Of a DNA stretch of 64,000 nucleotides, positions 51,984 to 62,412 are shown one piece after another; within the stretch, counting starts at the first letter, position 1, and every line of letters begins with the position of its first letter. Below the pieces are notes generated by a model. The model was not told the DNA's origin. It did no database searches and saw nothing but the letters and a program-made list of their open reading frames with translations. This stretch comes from Hypoxylon rubiginosum. Lineage: Eukaryota > Ascomycota > Sordariomycetes > Xylariales > Hypoxylaceae. The DNA is taken from the NCBI GenBank assembly GCA_902806565.1, contig CADCXA010000055.1, positions 806,001-870,000 of the forward strand, read 5' to 3'. Position numbers and translations under genes: made by a program.

Positions 51984-52115
51984 GATGGACCGGCCCCTGG
52001 GAAGATGTGATGCCTAAGCTACAGCTAAGAGAGCTGTCGGTTACGATGGCGCGGTGTTTAGGTCTACGGTATCAAGAATAAAATAATTCAAGGAATGTTT
52101 CTTGATAGGGGTTAG

Positions 52116-52480
52116 CTACCGATTTGGTTTAGGGTCGAGAGGCACGCCGTCGAATGCACCGAAAGGATCGTAAGATAGGCTCTTGCCTCGTTGCTTTACT
52201 ACACCAAGTTTGCTGTGTGCAGTCATCACGACTCATAGAAATACATAGAACCATATGTATGTAGACTCACCTTGATAATCTGCCCTCTCATTGAAAAGGC
52301 ATGGCGGTAATCTGGACCCTGGTTGGCGAGACCAACCACGAGGGAAATGGCACACTCGGAGTCTTGAAGCCACTAAGGGAGTTAGGTTCATAAAATATTG
52401 TTGGCCTATCATTAAGAACTCACGTCGTATAGCCCATGTGTATAGCCCATGATGATATGTTTCCATCGCTCCAGTCCCAT
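52116..52480 (-). CDS. small protein of unknown function, 78 aa
   Basis: I do not recognise this protein. Three exons are proposed at 52424-52480, 52271-52372 and 52116-52193; the frame closes at 78 residues. The start MGLERWKHIIMGYTHGLYD joins WLQDSECAISLVVGLANQG, then YRHAFSMRGQIIK, and ends GAFDGVPLDPKPNR. The donors GTGAGT are strong and the intron 1 acceptor follows CTAAC. The acceptor of intron 2 (AAAG) is weak; the alternative CACACAG at 52210 would give another tail. The protein is soluble in appearance, with no signal or membrane span. Its ATG lies only 86 bp after the stop of the J-protein gene on the same strand, and its stop is 132 bp from the convergent SYO1 stop. Confidence 0.6.
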
Positions 52481-52566
52481 TGGATTAGTAGTAGCAGTAG
52501 TAGTCCTCCTCTTTTCCCACAAACAACCAGCAATCAACGCCGCAAAAACACCACACGCACCCATCA

Positions 52567-53356
52567 TCAGCCGATCGGCTTGAGCTTCTTCTTCTTCTTT
52601 TTGTCGTCGCCCGACTTGCCCTTCTGGAACTGGCGCCAGCTGTCGATGCGCTGGTCGCGGGTGCTCTCCCAGTCCTGCTCGTGCTGGCGCTTGCGCTTGC
52701 GCTCGTCGAGCTCCTGCTCGGCGCGGCGCTGCTCGCGGCCTTCCTCCTGCATCTGGGCCTTGGTCTGGCGCTTGCGCCTTAGCTCGTTGTCGATGAGGAC
52801 CTCGCGCGCCTTGTCGCGCCACTCCTTGGCGAACTTTTCCGTCTTCAGCTCGGGGCTGTCGACGGTCCACTTGTTCTCCCGGATCAGCAGCATCCGCGCG
52901 TCGGCGATGGCCTCGTCCAGGCGCTCCCGGTGCTTCTCGTCCATCAGCTCCGTCTGCGCCTTCTTCAGCCGGTCGAAGGCCTCGGGCGCCTGCGGGTTCT
53001 TGGTCTTGTCCGGATGGATCAGCAGCGACTTCTTGCGGTACGTCATCTTGATGGCGGATTCGGGGACGCCCGGGTTTAAGTCCAGAACTGCGTAGCTGTT
53101 TGGGTCGTCGTAAGTTAGCAATATCGTTCATTTCGGATGGCACGGTGGAATGCTTACGCATCTAGGCGGAATGCCTTCAAGATGCGATCGATCTCGGCAT
53201 CCTGGAATGGGTTGCATTAGCATACACTGCGCGAGGGGAGAATGGAGATTAGCTTGCCTTGTCAAACTCTTTGGATTCCGTCTCGAGGGCATTTAGGGCG
53301 TCGAGGGCCTCCTTGTCATCTACAGGACTCGGTTCCTTAGCTTCTTTAGACGCCAT
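52567..53356 (-). CDS. J-domain protein, DNAJC8/Spf31 type
   Basis: A nuclear J-protein of the DNAJC8/Spf31 family, associated with spliceosomes in other organisms. It has 223 aa; exons are 53258-53356, 53158-53201 and 52567-53095. The short N-terminal acidic helix (MASKEAKEPSPVDDKEAL) precedes the sequence AEIDRILKAFRLDAYAVLDL that opens the J domain (about 45-110). The HPD motif stands at IHPDKTKNPQA. The rest is a long, highly charged helix with many Lys, Arg, Glu and Gln (about 120-205), ending in a Lys run and LKPIG. Intron 1 (53202-53257) starts with GC, not GT; no GT donor fits the frame nearby. Intron 2 is a normal GT-AG intron of 62 bp. Confidence 0.9.
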
Positions 53357-53664
53357 CTTGATTATGACGAATTGTGGTGATGTTGATGGGAATTGAAAGT
53401 GAATGGCCGAGTCTACAGGCAACTTAAGGGAAACCGAGTTGCGATAAGTACCTGGGTACTGAGGCCCGCTGTAATCCGCACCCCCCGGTCCTAAGCGGGG
53501 GGCTACTTCTTATCATACAGCGCTAACCGATAAGCCTGACAAGGGTTCTGCAACTAAAAAAAAGTTCTTGACTTTGCCCCACGATAGCATTTACATAGTA
53601 ATATGTACCATCGAATACCATCGAATAGCATCAAACATCCTGATCCTTACTTTGGACGGCTAAC
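53357..53664. other. divergent promoter between J-protein and DBP10 genes
   Basis: A compact 308-bp bidirectional promoter region. It contains TACCTGGGTACT near 53449 and an inverted repeat of C and G runs around 53480-53502. No gene is present. Confidence 0.6.
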
Positions 53665-56555
53665 ATGCCTTCACGCGCGGTATCACCGGCACCGTCCGAA
53701 AACGAAGTCGATATTCTAGGATCAATATTCACCAACAATAGGACGTCAGACAAGAAGAGCAAAAAGAATGCCGCACAGAATGATATAGGATTCGATTTTC
53801 TCGATGGCGAAGATGGTGGAGAAGACGACGGCGATGCGGCTTTCATTGCCCTTAAGCAGGCTGCTTCTTTTCGAAAAACAGGAAACTTGAAGGGAAAGTC
53901 TGTGAAGAAGGGTGGTGGTTTTCAGGCTATGGGTTCGTATACATCACATCACAGGTCATTGTACACCAAATATCTAACATACGATGTGTAGGACTCAGTG
54001 CGAACCTATTAAGAGCGATCACGAGAAAGGGTTTCTCAGTTCCGACTCCGATCCAGCGCAAAGCTATACCACTGATCACGCAGAGGAGGGATGTGGTTGG
54101 TATGGCGAGAACAGGTTCCGGAAAGACTGCCGCATTCGTGATACCTATGATAGAGCGTTTGAGAGCTCATAGCGCCACCATTGGCGCAAGGGCCCTGATC
54201 CTTTCGCCGTCCCGAGAGCTTGCCATCCAAACACTAAAGGTCGTGAAAGAATTCAGCCGAGGGACGGACTTGAAGTGCGTCCTCCTTGTTGGTGGTGATA
54301 GCTTGGAGGAGCAATTCAGCTCCATGACGTCGAACCCCGATATTGTTATTGCTACCCCTGGACGATTTCTACATCTGAAGGTCGAGATGTCTCTTGATCT
54401 ATCCTCGATTAAATATGCCGTCTTTGATGAAGCGGACAGGCTTTTCGAGATGGGTTTCGCTGCGCAGCTGACCGAAATCCTGCACGCCTTGCCCCCATCA
54501 AGACAAACTTTGCTTTTCTCAGCTACTCTACCAGCATCTTTAGTTGAATTTGCTCGTGCTGGCTTGCAGGATCCAAGCCTTGTCCGCTTAGATGCCGAAA
54601 CGAAGATATCTCCGGATCTCCAGTCAGCTTTTTTTAGTGTCAAGGGTGCCGAGAAGGAAGCCGCTCTTCTACATATCTTACACGATATTATCAAAATGCC
54701 TACCGGCCTACCAGAAGGGGTGCAGCCGGAATCAGAATATTTCTCGAAAAAACGGAAGCGAGGGTCAGACGCTCCCAGGGGAAAGGAAAAGCCAACGGAG
54801 CACTCGACGATCATATTTGCTTGCACTAAACATCACGTCGAGTATCTGCAGTCTCTACTTAACGAATCGGGGTTTGCAGTTTCGTATGTCTACGGATCCC
54901 TGGATCAGACGGCCCGAAAAGACCAAGTCGAGAGTTTTAGGCGTGGTCGTTCGAACATATTAGTCGTGACGGACGTTGCTGCTCGAGGTATCGATATTCC
55001 TATTCTCGCCAATGTTATCAACTACGATTTCCCTCCGCAACCCAAGGTCTTCGTTCATCGAGTCGGTCGTACAGCACGAGCAGGACAGAGAGGTTGGAGT
55101 TACAGTCTCGTTAGAGATACAGATGCGCCGTACCTATTGGACTTGCAACTGTTCTTGGGCAGGAAGCTCGTCCTCGGGAAAGAAGGTAAAGACAGTGTAA
55201 ATTTCGCAGAGGATGTCACAGTTGGAGCCCCGATTCGGAGCAAGGTGGAGAGCAATTTCGAATGGCTTAACAAGATCCTGGGCGAGAGCGAAGACATCAA
55301 CGTCCTTCGAAGGGTAGCGGGGAAAGCCGAGAAATTATACCTGAGAACACGTAATTCAGCCTCTAGCCAGAGCGCTCGACGAGCAAGGGAAATCGTTGCT
55401 TCCAAGGGTTGGACGCAATTACACGCCATCTTCGGCAACGAGCTCGGAGCCGCCGAGGATGCTCGCGCCGAAATGCTGGCCAAGATCAGCGGCTTCAAGC
55501 CGCAAGAGACCATCTTCGAAATCGGCCAATCGACCAAGGGCGGCCGTAACCCAGCCGCCGATCTTATGAGGACGCTGCGCGAGCGCTTCGGTCCCAGGAG
55601 ATCAGCTAAGGAAGACGAGGATGTCGAAGAATCGGACGAGGAGGCGGCGGGACTTGATGGCGACGCAGATAGGTTCGGCGAAGAAGAAGAAGAAGACGAG
55701 GAGATGGCAATAGTAGATGGCCAGGAAGAAGAGGCTATTGCATCACCCAACGAAAATGAAGACGATGACGATTCCGACCTCGAAGTTACCGTATCCAACC
55801 ACGCCGCGTCCACCAGCGCCAAATCCAAAGACGGCCTCTCGTCTTACCAAGACTCGGAGATCTTCATGTCATACACGCCGCGCACCGTCAACGCGGCCGA
55901 GGAGCGGGGCTACGGCGTACATACCGGCGGAGGCAGCCGCGGCGGGGCCAACTTCGTCGAGGCGGCACGCGACGTGACCATGGACCTGACCAACGACGAG
56001 GGCGCCAAGAACTTCGGCCTTCCGACGCGCGCCAGCATGCGCTGGGACAAGAAGGCCGCCAAGTACGTATCCCGCGACAACGACGACGACGGCTCCCGCG
56101 CCGCCGCCGGCGGGTCCAAGCGCATGATCCGCGGCGAGAGCGGCGTCAAGATCGCCGCGTCCTTCCAGAGCGGCCGCTTCGACAAGTGGCGGCGCGCCCA
56201 GCGCCTCGGCCGCCTGCCGCGCGTCGGCGAGTTCGAGAAGCGCGGGTTCAACGTCACGTCCGGCAATAATAATAATAACAACAATGGCGGCGGAGGACCC
56301 GGAGGAAAAGGAGGAAACGTCAGGTACAGGCACAAGCAGGAGAAGGCGCCCAAGGAGGCCGACAAGTACCGGGACGACTACCAGGAGCGCAAGAAGCGCG
56401 TGGCCGACGCCCGCGAGAAGCGCGTCGGCCGCTTCAGGGACGGCGCCGGCAGCCGCAAGGAGGTCAAGAGCGCCGAGGACATCCGCAAGGCGCGCGTGGT
56501 CAAGGAGCAGCGTATGGCCAAGAACGCGAGGCCCTCGAGGCCCTCGAGGAAATGA
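53665..56555 (+). CDS. DBP10: ATP-dependent RNA helicase Dbp10
   Basis: A nucleolar DEAD-box helicase needed for 60S ribosomal subunit assembly. It has 943 aa; exons are 53665-53932 and 53992-56555 with a 59-bp intron (donor GTTCGT, branch CTAAC). In order: acidic N-terminus with [16 protein letters not shown]-motif [15 protein letters not shown] (about 102-116), Walker A ARTGSGKT (128-135), DEAD (235-238), SAT (266-268), HRVGRTAR (445-452), a linker, a long acidic stretch (about 600-690), the DBP10 C-terminal region, and a basic tail rich in Gly, Arg and Lys. A run of Asn followed by Gly near 56263-56310 comes from an AAT/AAC microsatellite. Codons switch from mixed to almost purely GC-ending from about 55860 onward. 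Confidence 0.95.
56263..56290 (+). repeat. AAT/AAC microsatellite within DBP10
   Basis: Asn codons repeated seven times, followed by Gly codons, produce a low-complexity spacer in the C-terminal tail of Dbp10. It is likely length-variable and without structural role. Confidence 0.75.
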
Positions 56556-56921
56556 TGACGGTAGGTGGGCTACGAGGAGAGAACATAGACAGACAAATCA
56601 GGTTATGTATATAGTACATATATATGATCATACCGCAAGCTCAAAACACGGGCTTAATTTTTTAAAAAGCGTACAGATTTCGCACATGTATTTTCAAGCG
56701 CTGTGTTTCCACTGTCTATTGTAGAGGATCAAGCAAAGAGGTCCACCGCTTCTCTAAAAATTCGCGACGTCTCTGGTGGTGCATTATTTGTTCGGTTTTA
56801 ATAATACAATTCTTTTGTCACCGGCTATGAACTCTGATGTGACCAACATTCGCCACTGACCCTCCCTATTAGACTTGGTTGACTAAATCTAGTCAAGCCA
56901 GGCAGTCCAAGTAGATACCTC
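56556..56921. other. convergent 3' region of DBP10 and RPN1
   Basis: 366 bp of AT-richer DNA lie between the two stops, presumably overlapping or adjacent 3'UTRs. No gene is seen. Confidence 0.6.
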
Positions 56922-59822
56922 TCACTTTCCGTCCTCCCAGTCCGGGTTCTAGTATACAGTGTTAGCGTTTTTTGCCAAATAGTCGAGAATATCATTAATA
57001 TCGGGGTCTTACCTTGCGGAGAATAACGAGACCTTCCATAGTACTGCTCAGACTGATATACTCTTCGTCTTCGAGTTCCGCTCGCTCGCCGTACGCAAGT
57101 AGCACGGGGGTGCTCTGCGTCTGCCAGCCCGTGATCGTCTTGGGACGACCCGCTTGGCCGACCACGTCGACCGCTTGACCGACACGGACGTTGACCGTCA
57201 GGGGCTTGAGGTTTTCGTCGAGCGTGATGAGGAAGCGAGGATGCATGGCGGTGGCGAGGAAGTATAGGAGGTAGTGACTATCACTAGTGATGAAGAGCCT
57301 GGCATCCATCATAGCGACGAGAACGGCGAGCAGACCAGAGGTGGCGACTCTGGAGAGGATCTGCCGATCCGTGTGGAAAGGGTTAAGAGACATGGTGCCC
57401 TTGCCCATGTGCAAGAGACCTTGCGCGATACGAACGACGAATAACGTCTCGGCATCACGGTGGTAGTAACTTGCTAATTGTCGGAGAAGCTGGGCCAATC
57501 TGGCGTTGTTGGTGCCGGCACCCAGCAAACCCATAGCGAAAATCGCATTGATCGCGACGTCGTTATCATTATCGTGGCTATACCGCGATAACGTATCGTA
57601 CACCTTCATCTGTGGATTGCTAGGGCTGATCAGACCCATGGCTAGAGGCACGACGCGTCGAATATTGGGCTCGCCATAGTGCATCAGGTGGCCAAATTGT
57701 CGCAGTACCATCTCCTGCCCGACATCTTCGCCCATCGCGACTAGCGCAATTCCGAGGACGGCATACATCTGAGAGAGTACATCAGCCTTAGATTCCTCTG
57801 ACTCAGATTCGATGTGCTCGTTGCAGATATGCAGCAACTCCTGAATCTTTAACACGGTTCCAGTGCCAGCCCAGGCACACACTTCCGCGAGGATTGCAGT
57901 AGGTCGACCCATTGGATGGGGTACGGCCTTAAGGGTCTCTAAGACAACGTCAACTTCCTCCTGTCTACCAAAGAAGAGAAGTCCAAGCCCAAGCGCTAAG
58001 AAGCGAGCCCATTTGTCGGTCAGCTGGGCGCCACGTTCCTCATCTAGGAGAAGCGCCATAAGCTCCTCGCTAATTCGAGGGTTTCCGTTGCCGACGAAAA
58101 CTATGCCTAAAGATAGAGCAGCCATGGCGGCGAGCTGCATGTCGCTATCGGGGTTTGAAACGATGGGTAAGAGTAAGTCGAGTACTTCGTCCTTATTAGA
58201 CCCGGCATATGAAAGTCCCAGTCCCATGATAGACGCAACTTGGACCAGTTGGTTCTTATGCTCAAGCTTGTCTTGGTCGCCCAGCAGTGCCAGGCCAGGC
58301 TCACTGTCAAGCCGCACGCCCGATGTCATAATGCCAATAGCAAGCATGGAACCAGCGACAATCTGGGGCTCGGAAGCGTAGGTGAATTTGTCGATCTTGT
58401 CCAGCCCAGTTTCCACATCCCACATGAGAAGCGTACCGAGTGAAGCTACGGTCGACATCATACCTTCGTCTTTGGTCTTCCAAACCCAGCTTTCCTTGTC
58501 CTGGTCAACGAGCATCATCTTGTCATTGCCAAAACCGGCATTGACAAAAGCATTGACAATAGCAGCAGAAAGGTTGTGTCGCGCCGAGTCAAGGTTTGTC
58601 ATGCCGGCGACTCTGCTACTTTCCAGGTGACTCTTGTATATATCTTCGGTAGTCTTGGGTTCAAGGATGTTTAGCTCCTTGCCCATAACCTTGAAATATT
58701 CCGCCAGCTTGACGTTGCAAATGGCATCATCGAGTTCTTGGCTGTCCTCCTTGGTTCCGGCTGGCTCCTGGGCGTTTAACCACATCTTCTGACGACCCAC
58801 TAAGAAGCCCATCTGCTTTTTCAAAGCCGCATCATCCGTCGAGTCGAGGTCAGCGTAAACGAGGTCTATATCGTTGAGCCGGATAGCAATCACCATGGCT
58901 TGGGTGTATTCTTTGTAGGTCTGATATATGGTATGGGCGGTTCGGAGAAATTGCTCGTTGTCCGGGTATGTCAGGAGGTTAACCATGCTCACGAGGTACA
59001 AGCAGACACGGGAGTACGTGTTCTCGTCAACAAACTTGGGAAGCTGCTCGATGATCTCGAGTTCGCTCATCAGATCGACCGCATCGGCTTCGGCGTTGCT
59101 CTTGAGGAATAGCGGCACAAGCACCAAAGCAAGATCTATTAAATCCTTGACGGGCTCTTCGGCAGCGACACGCTTTCCGTAGACCTCGCCGATCTCCAAA
59201 GCCAAGTGACGCGTGTATTCGTGACCCCACGACCCTATGTCTTGCGTTGGTGATAATAGGCGATATTTGAGGGTATCTTGGCGGTCTTCGTCCGAGAAGG
59301 TCATGCCGATGACCGATAGGACGTCGGCCAGCGAGGATTTGTCGTCGCCCTCCGGCCATTCGTCGTACAGTTTTGTCATGGTCTCGTAGTGTGGTCTCAG
59401 GAACTTGAGCGGTTTAGGTACCGCGGTCATCGAGGATGTCGAGGTCTTGATGGAAGTCTTCATGGCCTCCAAGGCCGGTTTATAGAGAGAGGCATCGGAT
59501 TCCTATCTACTACGTCAGCACTTTCCGGATGATAGAAAAAGGCTCGGAAAACACCAGAGCCGTACCGTTAATCTCTCCACGAACATGTCGAGCTCGCTTT
59601 TTAGCTGCTGGTCTTCCTCGCTCAGATCCTCGGCTAGATAACTGTTAGCACGGGGTATGACACCAACTGATGAGAAGAAAACGCACAGTCGACGTTGTCC
59701 TCCTTCTTGCCATTAGATTGTGATTGGCCATCTTTCGGTTTCTTGTCGTCGCCAGCCTGGTTACCGACAGCCTTGCCTTTCCCTTTGTCGGCCGACGTAG
59801 GCTGATCGCTGCTCGGTGCCAT
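56922..59822 (-). CDS. RPN1: 26S proteasome regulatory subunit Rpn1 (PSMD2)
   Basis: The largest base subunit group of the 19S regulatory particle; it binds ubiquitin-like domains of shuttle factors and the deubiquitinase Ubp6. It has 906 aa, normal for the family; exons are 59687-59822, 59566-59633, 57013-59502 and 56922-56948. The N-terminal 45 residues are disordered and Lys/Ser/Asp-rich. The conserved stretch LYKPALEAMKTSIKTSTSSM begins the alpha-helical part (about 75-400), the toroid of proteasome/cyclosome repeats spans roughly 400-760 (for example MGLGLSYAGSNKDEVLDLLLPI, AALSLGIVFVGNGNP), and the C-terminal beta domain ends with LRKNPDWEDGK. The last coding exon is 27 nt. It lies back to back with RIO2. 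Confidence 0.97.
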
Positions 59823-60512
59823 GGTGGTCGACGGTCGAAACGGCGAATATGGATGCTAACACAGATTACAAGAGTAAGCTCTAAATGGACAGCTTAAGAA
59901 AAGAATGACAAAAGAGTTGTCGGATTGTATAATGTCGAAATCGGTCGATATGTACCGCACCGATAAGTGATGTAATTTTGAAGTGTTGTTTGGGGGGTGC
60001 GGCGGTTACGTTGGAATGGAATGGTGGAGGATAGATGGTTGGTAATGGGGCTCTTCGTTGAAGGGAAGCTTTTGGTCAGGTCGGGAGCTCTGGGTGCTGG
60101 ACTTTCTAGGCAAAGCCTTACGCGCAGCTCTTGCCGCCTATTTGCTAAGCAACCGTTTAAAGGTGGTCCGTGCTTCTTCGGAGCCTTGCGGTCTTGCTGA
60201 TGTTGAAACAGCCAATTAAATGCTTCACAAGATAAATAAGGGTGTCCAATAGTAACCCTTGTATGTGACCCATTATTATTATCTTATCTTATCGTTGATA
60301 AGGTACTGTACATACAATTATACGTAGTGCCTTGCGATTTTTGAGTAGAAACTTTGGTGGGGTTAATATCAATTTATATCAACCATCCAGAGCTGCCGCA
60401 TACACTTCACTACCTCGTAATAGTAGAAGAGTTTCTATTCTACTCACACAGCCACAGCGTATAAGAGCAGGAAACCACCGAAAGAAGTAGAGTGACCAGA
60501 TTCGTCGTCGCC
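59823..60512. other. divergent promoter between RPN1 and RIO2
   Basis: 690 bp lie between divergent genes. A cluster of GATA elements is found at 60281-60302. I did not find the Rpn4 box GGTGGCAAA of yeast proteasome genes by eye. No gene is present. Confidence 0.55.
60281..60302. promoter_or_regulatory. cluster of GATA-factor motifs
   Basis: Two to three copies of the reverse GATA core (TTATC) and one forward GATAAG lie within 22 bp, forming an inverted arrangement about 210 bp upstream of RIO2. Fungal GATA regulators (AreA, Sre-type) bind HGATAR pairs. The function here is inferred from the motif alone. Confidence 0.4.
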
Positions 60513-61850
60513 ATGAAGCTCGACACCAAGGCCATGCGCCACCTCGCAGCGGAGGACTGGCGAGTCCTGACAGCCGTACGCAGAGCTCCCCCACCTCCGT
60601 CTTCTTCAAGCAGCCTTCTCGACTGACCAACACGGGTGGATAAACAGGTCGAGATCGGCAGCAAGAACCACGAGGTCATCCCCACCCCCCTCATCGAGTC
60701 CATCGCCAAGCTCCGGGGCGGCGCCAACCGCGTCCACAAGTCCATCTCGGCCCTGGCCAAGGTCGGGCTGATCGCGCGCCTCAAGGACGCCCGGTACGAC
60801 GGGTACCGGCTGACGTACGGCGGCCTCGACTACCTCGCGCTGCACGCGTACGCGGACCGCAAGGAGGTCTACAGCGTCGGCCACCGCATCGGCGTCGGCA
60901 AGGAGAGCGACATCGTCGCCGTCGCCGACGACCGGGGCGTCCAGCACGTCCTCAAGATCCACCGCCTCGGCCGCATCTCCTTCCGCACCGTAAAATCCAA
61001 CCGCGACTACCTCCGCAAGCGCCAGGGAGGCAGCTGGATGTACCTGTCGCGCCTCGCCGCCGAGAAGGAGTACGCCTTCATGCGCGCCCTCCGCGACGAG
61101 GGGTTCCCCGTGCCCCAGCCCATCGCCCAGAGCCGCCACACCGTCCTCATGCACCTCGTCGACGGCTTCCCCCTGCGCCAGATCGCCCAGGTCCCCGACC
61201 CCGCCGCCCTCTACGCCGAGCTCATATCCATGATCCTGCGGCTGGCCCGGCACGGCCTCATCCACGGCGACTTCAACGAGTTCAACATCCTGATCAAGGA
61301 AGAGAGGAAGAAGAAGGAGGAGCCGTCCTCGGAAAAGGGCAAGGAGGTTGGCGACGCAGCAGCAGAAGCAGAAGAGGAGGAGGAGCTCGTAATCACGCCC
61401 ATCCTTATCGACTTCCCCCAGATGGTGTCCATGGACCACCAGAACGCCGAGATGTACTTCGACCGCGACGTCAACTGCGTCAAGCGCTTCTTCGAGAGGC
61501 GCTTCCACTTCGTCGGCACGCAGCCGGGGCCCTTCTTCAAGGACGCCAAGAAGACGGTAGGCAAGGATGGAGCCAAGAGGCTCGACGCTGCGGTCGAAGC
61601 GTCTGGCTTTTCCAAAAAGGCCCTCAAAGATCTCGAGGCTGCTATTAGGGCGCAGCAGGAAGAGCGTGGGGAACAGGCTGGTTCAGGCGAAGACGATGAC
61701 GAGGAGTCTGCTGATGAGGACGAAGACGAAGATGACATTGACAGTGACAATGGCAGTAGAGATGGTACCGATGGCGGAGGAAAAAGAGATTCAAAGACAG
61801 AAAACCCAGAAATAAGTATGAAAACACTTTCAATCAGCGACGAGACATAG
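60513..61850 (+). CDS. RIO2: serine/threonine kinase Rio2
   Basis: An atypical kinase/ATPase needed for final maturation of the 40S ribosomal subunit in the cytoplasm. It has 421 aa; exons are 60513-60575 and 60648-61850 with a 72-bp intron. The N-terminal winged helix (about 8-90) includes MRHLAAEDWRVLTAVEIGS and NHEVIPTPLI. The RIO kinase domain follows: nucleotide loop GVGKESDIV (103-111), Lys in HVLKIHRLG (K124), catalytic HGDFNEFNIL with D229, and metal-binding D276 in LIDFPQMVS. An acidic insert EEEEE lies between the catalytic and metal motifs, and the C-terminus (about 355-400) is very acidic. Codons end almost only in G or C up to about 61550 and become mixed after that. Confidence 0.96.
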
Positions 61851-62412
61851 ACAAGCAGATAGGTGTATAAGATGATATGAATTGATACCCCTTTAAATAC
61901 CACAATACCCCTAGCTCATGAATGCCGTCTTCAGTCCATAAGTATAAGCATATAACTCGTGTCACAGCAAATCACTAGAGCGAGCGTGATCCTCACACTA
62001 CTTTAATCAAGGTGCATCAAAGAGTGATTGGTGTCTAAAGACTTTATATTAACTTTTGTTTTGGTCTAAGCCTCCAAGCCTTTATACTCCGGGGAGTAAA
62101 AGGACATTACAGCTAAAAGACAGGGTAAAGAAAGATTAAAAACGTATCAGTAAACATGAGAAGGTCCAAGGTGTCACACACACACTTCCTCCTATCCTCC
62201 ATCAATAACCTCCATGATGGTACATGACGGTAGGCCGTGGACATGCTGACTCATCTCTAGAACTCTGAAAAGAAAACCCTGTGCGCAAGAAACCTCGAAA
62301 ATAACCTTGTGGAGTCACCAAGCCCATCGGAAACAGCAGCACCGTCGTCTGGTGATACCGTAGTGCTGTCTAACCTGATAGGCAACACATAGCACGACCA
62401 GGGAGCACCAGT
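61851..62412. other. convergent 3' region of RIO2 and the RRM gene
   Basis: About 560 bp lie between the two stops, probably 3'UTRs. A short CA repeat lies near 62177-62186. No gene is supported. Confidence 0.55.

Noticed and set aside
55100..55828. 242-codon antisense frame in DBP10
   Set aside because: Serine-rich mirror of the acidic Asp/Glu stretch in Dbp10; no independent support.
60606..61508. 300-codon frame antisense to RIO2
   Set aside because: Same cause as in RFA2: GC-ending codons in the sense kinase remove antisense stops; the translated product is low-complexity and lacks motifs.
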